Of a stretch of DNA of 32,058 bases, positions 1 through 7,619 are shown in pieces. Location of the stretch: the NCBI GenBank assembly GCA_025464005.1, contig JAODBO010000044.1, positions 1 through 32,058 of the forward strand. The letters are read 5' to 3'. The translations under genes and the position numbers were made by a program. This stretch comes from Acidimicrobiaceae bacterium. GTDB taxonomy: Bacteria > Actinomycetota > Acidimicrobiia > Acidimicrobiales > Bog-793. Below the pieces are notes generated by a model. It saw only the letters and a program-made list of their open reading frames with translations. It did no database searches and was not told the origin of the DNA. The number at the start of each line of letters is the position of its first letter. The first letter of the stretch is position 1.

Positions 1-680
1 ACGGTCGCCGGTACTGTGCCACCGCGGTAGATGGGCGTGCCTATTGCGAGCTCCGCTGTCTTGGCCGTCCCATACGGCTCGTAGGCGCTCGCGCCCGAGT
101 CCCGAGCTGTGAGCAGCCCCGGACCGAGCGCGCTCTTGCAGTAGTCGAGGGCCGCCGGGGTGGCGACGCGCGCGTCACGTGACTGCGACACGGTTTGCAG
201 GCAGTAGTAGGGACGCGCTCCCGCCGGGATGACCTGGAAGGTCCCGCCGTAACCGAGCGAGCCCGTCGGAGCCGCGACCGCACGCTTCGCGAACGCGCTC
301 AGCTTGGATGCGGGGACGATGACGACCTCGGCGATGCCCTGAAGCTCGGGGTAGCGCTCAAAGGCGCGGACTGAGCTGGTCCATTGCAGGAACTCTGCCT
401 CGGTCGCGCCCGGATCTCGGACGACGAACGCCCCGGCGATCACGGAGAGGTCCTCCTCGTGCTGGATAGCCAACTTGAGCGTCGACGCGATCTCCGTCGA
501 GGACACGACGAAGGCCTGGCGCGACCGCTGTCCGTTGGCCCGAGCCACGGCGGCGGCGCCGATCGCCGAGCCGACCGTGCCCGCGACGACGAGAAAGGCC
601 GCCAACGTCGACGAGCCATGGAGTCGCCGCCGTGCTGCCGGCTGCTCCTTGTGGTCGCGAAGGCGCGAGCCGATGCTCAT
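1..680 (-). CDS. CHASE-domain sensor protein, partial (C-terminus outside window)
   Basis: The reading frame is open from an ATG at 680 to the window edge (226 codons, no stop). Residues about 24-48 form a hydrophobic segment after a basic N-terminus, so a membrane anchor is likely. The following extracellular region has the CHASE pattern: a short ELQGIAEVVIVP stretch and later a LLTARDSGA stretch, as in CHASE sensors of histidine kinases and diguanylate cyclases. The output domain lies outside the window, so kinase or GGDEF/EAL output cannot be decided. Its ATG overlaps the TGA of the sortase gene (ATGA), suggesting translational coupling with the sortase and its surface substrate. Confidence 0.8.
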   Translation of the reverse strand, partial: MSIGSRLRDHKEQPAARRRLHGSSTLAAFLVVAGTVGSAIGAAAVARANGQRSRQAFVVSSTEIASTLKLAIQHEEDLSVIAGAFVVRDPGATEAEFLQWTSSVRAFERYPELQGIAEVVIVPASKLSAFAKRAVAAPTGSLGYGGTFQVIPAGARPYYCLQTVSQSRDARVATPAALDYCKSALGPGLLTARDSGASAYEPYGTAKTAELAIGTPIYRGGTVPAT

Positions 681-1414
681 CGCGGCTGGCTCGCGTTCGC
701 CGAGGCGCCGGTAGCCGGCGCACCGCTGTGGGTGATCGAGGAGAGCTCGGTGTAGACGACGACGTTGGACAGGTAGTGGCCGGTGGAGGTGTCGAACGTC
801 CCCCCACAGGTGACAAGCTGCAGCGCGCTGTAGCCGTGCGAGCCGTAGACCTGGCGTGCCGGGAACTGGTCCTTCTCGTACATCACGACCGACGTGACTG
901 CGAAGTTGGCGACGACCCCGTCGGCCAGGCTCACGTCGACGCTCTCGCCTGCGACGAGGGTGCGCAGCCGGAAGAACACCGCCGGGCCCTGGTAGGAGTC
1001 GACGTGTCCGAGGATGACCGCCGAGCCGACCTGGCCAGGGGTCGGTCCCAGCCGGTACCAGCCCGGTTGGGAGAAGTCGGTGGGTACCTGCACGGTCCGG
1101 TCAGGATTGAGACCGAGGGTGGACAGTGACACCACGAGGCCGATAGCCGGGATTCGCAGCGCGATCGGCGTCGAGCGAGCGACTGCCAGATCGGCCGGAG
1201 GCGCCGTCGTGCTACCCGGAGGCGCCGCAGGCGTGCTACTCACCGCGGGTGGCGAGGCGAACTGCGGAGCCGACGGGCCGGCCAGGCGATGGTGGTGACC
1301 GTGAAGGCCGACCGCGATGCACGCCAAGCCGGCCACCAACAGCACGGCCGCGATCAGCCACCAGCGGAGCGAGCGGCCAGCTGCGCCTATAGGCGCGGCG
1401 GCGAGGTCACTCAT
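677..1414 (-). CDS. Class F-type sortase
   Basis: This 245-residue protein has a short cytoplasmic N-terminus, one membrane segment (about residues 18-36), a Pro/Ala-rich linker and a C-terminal sortase domain. The catalytic His is visible in VILGHVDS and the catalytic Cys in LQLVTCGG. Sortases join surface proteins to the cell envelope through a Cys thioester. The immediate upstream gene encodes a protein with a sorting signal, so it is the probable substrate; the start overlaps that gene by 8 nt and the stop overlaps the CHASE gene. The position where the family normally has the catalytic Arg, after the Cys strand, reads GHYLSNVVV and no Arg follows until the last residue, which is odd. Family assignment is firm; class F rather than E is inferred from length and layout. 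Confidence 0.88.
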   Translation of the reverse strand: MSDLAAAPIGAAGRSLRWWLIAAVLLVAGLACIAVGLHGHHHRLAGPSAPQFASPPAVSSTPAAPPGSTTAPPADLAVARSTPIALRIPAIGLVVSLSTLGLNPDRTVQVPTDFSQPGWYRLGPTPGQVGSAVILGHVDSYQGPAVFFRLRTLVAGESVDVSLADGVVANFAVTSVVMYEKDQFPARQVYGSHGYSALQLVTCGGTFDTSTGHYLSNVVVYTELSSITHSGAPATGASANASQPR

Positions 1415-2588
1415 CCCCGTCCAGCTCGCCGATGCTCGGACCGGCCCCGGCGAGCGGCATCCGACGCCTGCGGATGGCCATGTTCATCGCCACGCCGGCC
1501 CCGACCACGCCCAGCGCGCCGATGGCCACGAGAATGCCGTCGCTCGAGTGGGAGGCTCCGCCGGCTCCGGTCTGCGGGTGACCTGCTGGGATGACCGACC
1601 CACTACCGCCAGAACCAGACGCAGCGCTCGGTGTGGTGGTTGTCGTAGTCGTCGTAGCGGCCTTTGCCGCCGCGGCCTTTGCCGCTGCTACTCTCCTGGC
1701 CGCCAGCGCGGCCGCGCGCCTCTTGGCAGCGCGGGCCTTGGCGGCAACCGTCGTGCTCTTCGGAGCTGTGGTCGTCGTCGCGACGGACGCGGCGGCCGCG
1801 GTCGCGGTCGTGGTAGTTGTGGCGGCCGAGGTCGTAGGCGTCGCGCACGCCGGTCGGGTGATCGTGTTGTCGTCGAGGCTGACCTGGCCGTTGCGGGCGA
1901 GCACCCGTCCGTCCACCGTGGCTCCGGTCTGCACCGACGCGGACGTCAAGGCAAGGATGCTGCCGACGAACGTCGTGCCGGTGCCGAGCGTCGCCGAGCT
2001 GCCCACCTGCCAGTACACGTTGCACGCCTGAGCCCCGCCTATGAGGTTGACCGTGCTGTTGGACGCGGTTATCAGCGTCGAACCCGCTTGGAACACAAAG
2101 ACCGCATTGGGATCGCTCTGTGCGTCCAGGGTGACCGTGCCGGTCAAAGAGAGGGCCGAGGACGCCTGGTACACACCAGGTGCCAAGGTCTGTCCGCCCA
2201 GGTCGGCGGACACCGTGTTCACAGGTGTGCGTCCCGCTGCGTCGTTGTACGCGGTCGTGAGATCGGACTCGGCCTGCAATGCGGCTGCATCGGCCGCGTG
2301 CTCGGCACCGTTGTTCACGAGCCCCGGCGGGAAGCCGGTGATCGCCGAGCCCGGGCTGACGCCGAGGTCACCTGAAATCACCGATGGTCCCGTGTTCGTG
2401 ACGGTGGTGCCTGCGAGGACCGAGTACGACGTCGCCGTCCCGAGTCCGACCGCGGGCTGAGCCGCGGACGCGGCGGGGGCAGCAATGAGCGCGCCGAGGG
2501 CGACCATCGCGGTGCTGGTCGTGAGCGCCAGCAGGGCCACAGATCCACGACGCGAGCCGACGCGTGCACAAGGGAGCACCGATGTCAT
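1407..2588 (-). CDS. DUF3494 ice-binding-like surface protein with C-terminal sorting signal
   Basis: This 393-residue protein starts with a signal peptide ending near ASAAQP. A DUF3494 (ice-binding protein-like) domain follows, with typical stretches such as YSVLAGTTVTNTG, SVISGDLGVSPG and VFVFQAGSTL (about residues 50-250). Then comes a low-complexity Thr/Ala/Lys linker with Thr runs. The C-terminus has HPQTG followed by Gly/Ser, a hydrophobic helix and RRRR, the layout of a sortase sorting signal. The start is supported by AGGAGA seven bases upstream of ATG 2588. DUF3494 proteins bind ice or act as adhesins; here wall anchoring is likely because the sortase is the next gene. Ice binding itself is not shown; an adhesin role is equally possible. 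Confidence 0.88.
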   Translation of the reverse strand: MTSVLPCARVGSRRGSVALLALTTSTAMVALGALIAAPAASAAQPAVGLGTATSYSVLAGTTVTNTGPSVISGDLGVSPGSAITGFPPGLVNNGAEHAADAAALQAESDLTTAYNDAAGRTPVNTVSADLGGQTLAPGVYQASSALSLTGTVTLDAQSDPNAVFVFQAGSTLITASNSTVNLIGGAQACNVYWQVGSSATLGTGTTFVGSILALTSASVQTGATVDGRVLARNGQVSLDDNTITRPACATPTTSAATTTTTATAAAASVATTTTAPKSTTVAAKARAAKRRAAALAARRVAAAKAAAAKAATTTTTTTTPSAASGSGGSGSVIPAGHPQTGAGGASHSSDGILVAIGALGVVGAGVAMNMAIRRRRMPLAGAGPSIGELDGDE

Positions 2589-2887
2589 TACATTCTCCTA
2601 TCAAGAAGCATCCCGCCCGGACAGCGCTGGAGCTGCCGGTGTCGCATCGTCTCGATGCGGAACCAGGGGAACTGGTCGGGGACGAACTGAGCGCCGGTGC
2701 TGTGGGAAGTGCCCTAGGGGCACCGGCCTGAGGAGAGCGATGACGACCAGGCACCAAGCGTGGTCCGCTCCGTCGAGAGCCCCCGGGCGATCGGCCGTCT
2801 TCGACGGCTCCTCCACGGGGCGTGCTCGACATTGTACTCTGGAAATATAAGACTAGCAATCTGTAGCGACAGAAGAGAGGAGTGCTC

Positions 2888-3235
2888 GTGTCGAGCTGGA
2901 GCTTTCTGACCAATCACGGCCGGGCGTTGCTGTGCATCGCGGGCGATCCCGAGGTGCGCCTGCGCGACATCGCATCGTCCCTCTCCATCACCGAGCGCCG
3001 CGCGTACGGCATCGTCGCCGATCTCACCGAAGCCGGCTACGTGCTGAAGAGCAAGGACGGCCGGCGCAATCGCTATCAGATCCAGGCGCACCTGCCGTTG
3101 CCGGAGCACGTCACACGCGACCATGCGATCGGCGACGTGCTCGACCTGCTCGCGGGACCCGAGCGACGTTCCGAGCGGCGTACCCGCCACCTACCGCCGA
3201 CGAGTCCCGCGCCCGCGACGCTCCAGTCGAGCTGA
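2888..3235 (+). CDS. Winged-helix (MarR/ArsR-like) transcriptional regulator
   Basis: The protein is about 115 residues. Its first 75 form a winged helix: RLRDIASSLSITERRAYGIVADLTEAGYV is the helix-turn-helix and SKDGRRNRYQI the wing. The rest is a low-complexity Arg/Pro tail. I prefer the second GTG, at 2888, because AGGAG at 2878-2882 is then spaced five bases away; the GTG at 2882 overlaps it. Proteins of this size and layout are common in actinobacteria; no ligand or target is evident. It is transcribed away from the surface-protein operon, so it could regulate it, but that is only positional. Confidence 0.75.
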   Translation: MSSWSFLTNHGRALLCIAGDPEVRLRDIASSLSITERRAYGIVADLTEAGYVLKSKDGRRNRYQIQAHLPLPEHVTRDHAIGDVLDLLAGPERRSERRTRHLPPTSPAPATLQSS

Positions 3236-3496
3236 AGCGGCGCCTCGACGATTCGCCATCGTCGAGGCGGACCCTCGTGTAACCACCTGCAGTCGTAAGT
3301 GCGCTACTCTCCGCACCCGAAGGCCACGGCGTCTCTTTGGTGCGCTCCGACCGCCACGTCGGGCACGTTGCCCGAAGGGTTCGCCGAAGAGGCAAAGGCT
3401 CTGCCCAGAAGGCACCGGCGGCTCTCGTCGCCGGTCCGCTCTGCTTCGTAGGCCGCGCGCGACGACGCTCGCCGGGCCAGCTCTTAGCATCACCTC
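3236..3496. other. Intergenic, no gene seen
   Basis: No credible coding frame. The hexamer TAGCAT ends six bases before the GTG of the next gene and could be the -10 of a leaderless promoter. Confidence 0.5.
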
Positions 3497-4453
3497 GTGC
3501 GCGGCTCACGTACCAGACGATCCTTTGCCGTCGCGCTCTCGGGAGTCCTCGGCGCGTGGCTAGCCGTGACGGCGAGCGCGAACGCGACGGCCCCAGCGGC
3601 TACCGCTCGACCCGGACAGGGCGCGGTACCGGCCTTTCGTCACGTCTTCGTCGTCGTGATGGAGAACCTCGACTACTCGAGCGCTACCAGCACTCCGGGA
3701 CTGGCGAGCCTTGCCGACCGCTACGCCTCCGCTACGAGTTACTACGGCGTCTCTCATCCGAGCCTGCCGAACTACCTGGCGATGACGAGCGGGAGCACCT
3801 GGGGAGTGACGAGCGACTGCACGGTCTGCTACGTCTCGGCCCCGAACCTCTTCAGCCAGCTGGCGAGCGCCCATGTGAGCTTCGGCGCTTATATGGAAGG
3901 CATCCCCGCCTCGTGCTATCTCGATCCCTTCGGAGGGAGCGACTATGCCAGCAAGCACGACCCGTTCCGCTACTACGACGACGTACGGACGAGCCACTCC
4001 CTGTGCTCCCACATCGAGCCGTACCCGCGCTTGGCGGCCCTTCTCGCCGGGCCGGCGAAGAACGTGCCGAGCTTCGTCTGGGTGACGCCCAATCTCTGTG
4101 ACGACGGCCACGACTGCCCCCCGGCTACCGCTGCGGCCTGGCTCGCTCGTTTCGTGAACTCGGTCACGAAGAGCGCCTCCTGGCGTGACGGCGGGGCGCT
4201 CTTCGTCACCTGGGACGAGTCGGACGGGGACAGCTCCGCGGTGGTGCCGCCGGGTCGCGTCGTCCCCGCGGGCGGCGGCGGCCACGTCATGACCCTTGTC
4301 GTCGCGCCTGGGCTCCGCCGGGGTCTTCGTGTCCCGGTTCCCTACAACCACTACTCACTTCTCGCCACCGTGGAGGACGCGTTCGGCCTGCCGCTCCTCG
4401 GCCAAGCGCGCACTGCCGCGCCGATGTCGGCCTTCTTCAAAGCGGCCGGCTGA
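3497..4453 (+). CDS. Secreted phosphoesterase / acid phosphatase family protein
   Basis: This 318-residue protein has an N-terminal signal peptide (residues about 1-34). The rest matches the phosphoesterase family that includes AcpA-type acid phosphatases and phospholipase C. Visible family motifs are HVFVVVMEN (metal site), PSLPNYLAMTSG (nucleophile region), FVTWDESDGD and GGGGHVMTLVVAPG near the C-terminus (second metal site), then YNHYSLLATVEDAFGL. Several Cys pairs (SDCTVC, CDDGHDC) fit an exported, disulfide-bonded enzyme. It probably releases phosphate from extracellular esters. The start is the first GTG giving a signal peptide; no Shine-Dalgarno is seen. Confidence 0.88.
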   Translation: MRGSRTRRSFAVALSGVLGAWLAVTASANATAPAATARPGQGAVPAFRHVFVVVMENLDYSSATSTPGLASLADRYASATSYYGVSHPSLPNYLAMTSGSTWGVTSDCTVCYVSAPNLFSQLASAHVSFGAYMEGIPASCYLDPFGGSDYASKHDPFRYYDDVRTSHSLCSHIEPYPRLAALLAGPAKNVPSFVWVTPNLCDDGHDCPPATAAAWLARFVNSVTKSASWRDGGALFVTWDESDGDSSAVVPPGRVVPAGGGGHVMTLVVAPGLRRGLRVPVPYNHYSLLATVEDAFGLPLLGQARTAAPMSAFFKAAG

Positions 4454-4516
4454 CGGTCCGGACCCGGGGGATCACCACGATCGGCTGAGTACTCCCGTCG
4501 ATCTGCACTGACCGAG

Positions 4517-4522
4517 TAATAT
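4517..4522 (+). promoter_or_regulatory. Putative -10 element of a leaderless promoter
   Basis: TAATAT ends eight bases before the ATG at 4531, and no Shine-Dalgarno sequence lies between. Transcription would start at or next to the start codon, as is frequent in actinobacteria. Confidence 0.45.
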
Positions 4523-4530
4523 CCTCGTCG

Positions 4531-4923
4531 ATGTTCGAGAGCGAAAAGTACATGGTGCTCACGACGTTCCGTCGCGACGGTACCCCGGTGAAGACGCCGG
4601 TGTGGGTGGTGCCGCTCGACGACGGCAAGGTCGGCTTTTGGACGAGCTCTGCCTCGGGCAAGGCCAAGCGGCTGGCGCACACCGAGCGGGTCACCGTGCA
4701 GCCGAGCGACGGCCGGGGCCGGGTCAAGCAAGGGACACAGCCTGTCGAAGCCACCGCTCGGCTCGTCACGGGAACCGACTACGACACGATCCGTGTCAAG
4801 GTCAAGGCCAAGTACGGGTTCATGACCGAGGTCGCGAAGCTGTTCGGGACCGTCGGCGGGATGCTCAAGGGCAAGCGCTTCCCCTACGGCGACCGTGGCG
4901 TCGTCGTCACGCCGATCAGTTGA
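4531..4923 (+). CDS. PPOX-class, probable F420-dependent oxidoreductase
   Basis: This 130-residue protein has the split beta-barrel fold signature of the PPOX / F420-binding family: YMVLTTFRRDGTPVKTPVWVVP at the N-terminus, SGKAKRLAHTERVTVQPSDGRG in the middle and a C-terminal VVVTP strand. Length is normal for the short single-domain group. Such proteins use F420 or FMN to reduce varied substrates; the substrate cannot be read from sequence. The gene begins close behind a -10-like hexamer, so it is probably leaderless. The next gene follows within 50 bases on the same strand. Confidence 0.85.
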   Translation: MFESEKYMVLTTFRRDGTPVKTPVWVVPLDDGKVGFWTSSASGKAKRLAHTERVTVQPSDGRGRVKQGTQPVEATARLVTGTDYDTIRVKVKAKYGFMTEVAKLFGTVGGMLKGKRFPYGDRGVVVTPIS

Positions 4924-4970
4924 GCGGCGCGGGCGACGGCGAGCGGTCGGGCCCCACTGACCAACCGGGC

Positions 4971-5342
4971 GTGGAAAGCCGGCTGAAGCGGTCGGGATCT
5001 ATCTCGTACCTGCACATCCCGGCCGTCGACGTCCGGGAGGCTGCTGAGTTCTACGAGAGCGTCTTCGGCTGGACCGTTCACGGCCGAGACACGGACCGTC
5101 CGAGCTTCGAGGACGCCACGGGGAACGTGGGTGGCGCATGGATGACGGACCAGGCGATATCGCGCAAGCCGGGGCTCTTGCTCTACATCTATGTCGATCA
5201 GATCGACGTCACCGTCGGGCTGATCACCACCCACGGCGGCGAGATCGTCGCGCCTGCCTATCCCGAGGGCGATCTCTGGGTCGCCACGTTCCGGGATCCT
5301 GCCGGCAACGTCCTTGGCCTCTGGCAGGAGGGGCCGCGCTGA
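4971..5342 (+). CDS. VOC-family (glyoxalase/bleomycin-resistance fold) protein
   Basis: This 123-residue protein has one vicinal-oxygen-chelate domain. The N-terminal strand-helix is SYLHIPAVDVREAAEFYESVFGW and the C-terminal half ends VATFRDPAGNVLGLWQEG, a typical VOC ending. I chose GTG 4971; a TTG at 4920 overlapping the previous stop is possible but would add about 17 low-complexity residues. VOC proteins include dioxygenases, isomerases and resistance binding proteins; no specific substrate is indicated. It is likely cotranscribed with the PPOX gene. Confidence 0.82.
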   Translation: MESRLKRSGSISYLHIPAVDVREAAEFYESVFGWTVHGRDTDRPSFEDATGNVGGAWMTDQAISRKPGLLLYIYVDQIDVTVGLITTHGGEIVAPAYPEGDLWVATFRDPAGNVLGLWQEGPR

Positions 5343-5397
5343 TCGCGACAGCCTCAATGTCGCCGGACCCTCGCCGATGCGGGATCGGCCGTGGCCT

Positions 5398-5697
5398 CTA
5401 GCCGTCGACGAGGTCCGCGTAGTCCGGGTGCCGCCGGATGTACGCGGCGACGAAGGGGCACCGCGGCTCCACCGTCTTGTGCTGTCGGCGGAGGTCGTCG
5501 AGTGCGGTTTTGACGAGACGGGTCCCGAGGCCTTTGAGCTTCACGTCGGGCTCGATCTCGGTGTGGGTCATGATGACGTGGTCGCCGTCGGCGACGTAGG
5601 TGGCGAACCCGGCGAGCTGCTCGTCGACGTAGATCTCGTAGCGGTGCTCGTCGGCGTTGTGGAAGACGTCAGGGTCGTCCGTGGGCGTCAGTGTCAC
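5398..5697 (-). CDS. Small GNAT-family N-acetyltransferase (YjdJ-like)
   Basis: This 99-residue protein belongs to the short Acetyltransf_CG group. Residues about 15-60 give YEIYVDEQLAGFATYV and VIMTHTEI, then KLKGLGTRLVKTALDDLR is the acetyl-CoA loop (G-x-G/A region). The C-terminus has PRCPFVAAYIRRHPDY, the hallmark of this small family. The GTG at 5697 is chosen because AGAAAGG lies six bases upstream; the frame stays open much farther but without family similarity. Substrate unknown. It converges with the VOC gene and lies downstream of the MFS gene on the same strand. Confidence 0.85.
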   Translation of the reverse strand: MTLTPTDDPDVFHNADEHRYEIYVDEQLAGFATYVADGDHVIMTHTEIEPDVKLKGLGTRLVKTALDDLRRQHKTVEPRCPFVAAYIRRHPDYADLVDG

Positions 5698-5720
5698 TGC
5701 GTGCCTTTCTGGTCGAGGAC

Positions 5721-7283
5721 TCACCGTCGACCGGCGTCGATCACCGGTGGACCGTCCGCCTGGAGCGGAGCGCCGTCGAGCGCGCAATGCCAGCTTCGCA
5801 GATGGTCGCTGACGGCTCCCCGCGCAGGTGGCGGGTTGCGGATGGTCGCCGCCGCGAGTAGGCCCCCCGCCGCGCAGGTGGCTCCGCCGATGACCATCGC
5901 CGTGCGAAAGCCCGGGGCGAAGTGCTGTGGTCGCAGCGCGTCCGCACCGGCGATGCCGGCGAGGAGCGGGAGTATCGCGACCGCGATGAGCCCCGCGGCT
6001 CGTGCGACGACGTTGTTGACCGCCGATGCGACACCGGCGCGCTCCGGCGGGGCCGCGCCCATCGCCGTCGCGGTGAGCGGCGCGACCGTGATCGCCAGGC
6101 CCGCACCGAAGACGACGACTGCCGGGAGCACGTACGCCAGATAGCTTCCCGAATGCGTCGCTCGGGTGAGGAGAAGGAGGCCGCCGGCAACGACGAGAGG
6201 ACCCACGCTCATCTGCAGCCGCGGTCCGATCCGTGCCGCCAATCGGCCAGAGCGCGCCGAGAAGGCCAGCATGATGCCGGTGACCGGGAGCAGCGCGAGG
6301 CCGGACTCCGCGGGGCTGTAGTGCACGACGAGCTGGAGCTCGACGGGGAGGAGGAACAGTGTCCCGCCGAGGGCGCCGTAGACGACGAACGTGACGGCGT
6401 TCGCCGCGCTGAACTGCCGGGAGGCGAAGACGCCGAGTGGGAGCATCGGGCTGTGAACAGCGTGCTCGACCGCGAGGAACGCAGGGCCGGTGATCGCGGC
6501 GACGATGAGGCTCACCAGCACCGCCGGGCTGGCCCACCCGTGCGAGGGCTCCTCGATCAGGCCGTAGGTGAGCCCGGTGAAGAAGACAATGGCGAGGGCG
6601 GCCCCGAGCGTGTCTATGTGACCGGTCGCGTTCGGGTCGCGTGATTCTGGGACGTGGCGGGCGACGATCGCGAGGACGCCCGCCGCGATGGGCAGGTTGA
6701 TGAAGAAGACCCAGCGCCACGACGCCGCGGCGATGAGGTAGCCGCCGACGAGGGGTCCGGCCGCGGTCGCCAGCCCGCCGAGACCTGACCACGCGCCGAT
6801 CGCCCGTGCACGATCGTCGGGTCGGAACGACGACTGGAGGATCGCGAGGCTCGCGGGCGTGAGCAGCGCACCACCCACTCCTTGGAAGATCCTCGCGACG
6901 ACGAGCGCCGTGGCGCTCGGCGCCAGCCCGCAGACGGCGGAGCCCACGGCAAACCACGCGACCCCGATCGAGAAGACCTTCCTGCGTCCGAGACGATCTC
7001 CGAGCGAGCCCCCGAGCAGGAGGAGGCCGGCGAGGGTCAACGTGTAGCCGGTGACGACCCATTGCAGCGTGCCGAGCCCGCTGTGGAAGCTCCGCGCGAT
7101 GGCGGGCAGCGCGATGCCGACGACGGTGGCGTCGAGCATGGCGATGCCCGAGCCGAGGACCGCCGCCGCGATGACCCACCGGCCGCGGCTGGTGCCGTAC
7201 TCGAGCTGAGCGTCTTCGTTCGCCACTAACCGACAGTGTGCCGTACGGCGCGCCGGCACGAGGTCGAGCGTCACTCTCGCCAT
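5721..7283 (-). CDS. MFS drug-efflux transporter, DHA2 (14-TM) type
   Basis: This 520-residue protein has many hydrophobic segments, consistent with 14 helices. Family motifs are visible: LDATVVGIALPAI in helix 1 (motif D1 region), GGSLGDRLGRRKVFSIG (motif A), ARIFQGVGGALLTPASLAI (motif B/C region) and GPLVGGYLIAAASWRWVFFINLP. DHA2 members export drugs, dyes or metabolites by proton antiport. The ATG at 7283 is 18 bases from a CsoR-like operator, so metal or sulfur stress control is plausible. An internal GTG at about 7223 (VANEDAQ) is an alternative start just before the first helix. Confidence 0.9.
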   Translation of the reverse strand: MARVTLDLVPARRTAHCRLVANEDAQLEYGTSRGRWVIAAAVLGSGIAMLDATVVGIALPAIARSFHSGLGTLQWVVTGYTLTLAGLLLLGGSLGDRLGRRKVFSIGVAWFAVGSAVCGLAPSATALVVARIFQGVGGALLTPASLAILQSSFRPDDRARAIGAWSGLGGLATAAGPLVGGYLIAAASWRWVFFINLPIAAGVLAIVARHVPESRDPNATGHIDTLGAALAIVFFTGLTYGLIEEPSHGWASPAVLVSLIVAAITGPAFLAVEHAVHSPMLPLGVFASRQFSAANAVTFVVYGALGGTLFLLPVELQLVVHYSPAESGLALLPVTGIMLAFSARSGRLAARIGPRLQMSVGPLVVAGGLLLLTRATHSGSYLAYVLPAVVVFGAGLAITVAPLTATAMGAAPPERAGVASAVNNVVARAAGLIAVAILPLLAGIAGADALRPQHFAPGFRTAMVIGGATCAAGGLLAAATIRNPPPARGAVSDHLRSWHCALDGAPLQADGPPVIDAGRR

Positions 7284-7300
7284 CGAGCGCCCTAAGCTCG

Positions 7301-7317
7301 ATACACCCGGGGGGTAT
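7301..7317. promoter_or_regulatory. CsoR-like operator
   Basis: The 17-base sequence has ATAC and GTAT arms around a C3G6 tract, the pattern of CsoR/RcnR-family operators (TAC...G/C tract...GTA). It sits between the divergent MFS start (7283) and the csoR start (7332), so one repressor could control both. Seen directly; binding is inferred. Confidence 0.65.
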
Positions 7318-7331
7318 AGCGAGGAGAGGCG

Positions 7332-7619
7332 ATGGTGCGACGCGGCTACAGCGACGACAAGGCAGCGGTTCAGAAGCGTCTGCGGCGCATCGAGGGCCAG
7401 GTAAGGGGGCTCCAGCGCATGGTCGACGAGGACCGTTACTGCATCGACGTCCTCGAGCAGATCTCGGCCGCCACGAGGGCACTCCAGTCAGTTGCGCTGC
7501 AGCTGCTCGAGGAGCACATGGCGCACTGCGTCGCCGACGCGGTCAAGAGCGGCGGGGACGAGGCGACCGCGAAGCTCGACGAGGCCTCCGCCGCGATCGC
7601 ACGCCTGGTCCGCTCGTGA
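7332..7619 (+). CDS. csoR: CsoR-family metal-sensing repressor
   Basis: This 95-residue all-helical protein carries the CsoR/DUF156 pattern: KRLRRIEGQVRGLQRMVDEDRYCIDVLEQI. The copper-site residues are all present: Cys37 (RYCIDVL), His62 and Cys66 (EEHMAHC), giving the C-H-C set of Cu(I)-sensing CsoR rather than a formaldehyde- or nickel-type set. Such proteins release DNA when Cu(I) binds. GGAG is present a few bases before the ATG, and a palindromic G/C-tract operator lies just upstream. Its TGA overlaps the GTG of the permease gene. Confidence 0.9.
   Translation: MVRRGYSDDKAAVQKRLRRIEGQVRGLQRMVDEDRYCIDVLEQISAATRALQSVALQLLEEHMAHCVADAVKSGGDEATAKLDEASAAIARLVRS

Noticed and set aside
3111..4351. 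Several minus-strand ORFs across the regulator and phosphoesterase genes
   Set aside because: Arg/Ala-rich shadows without motifs.
4602..4970. N-terminal part of the long VOC frame from 4602
   Set aside because: It runs inside the PPOX gene in another frame; VOC similarity begins only after 4971.
7238..7615. Upstream extension of the permease frame to 7238
   Set aside because: It overlaps csoR in another frame; the GTG at 7616 with GTGA coupling is the proper start.
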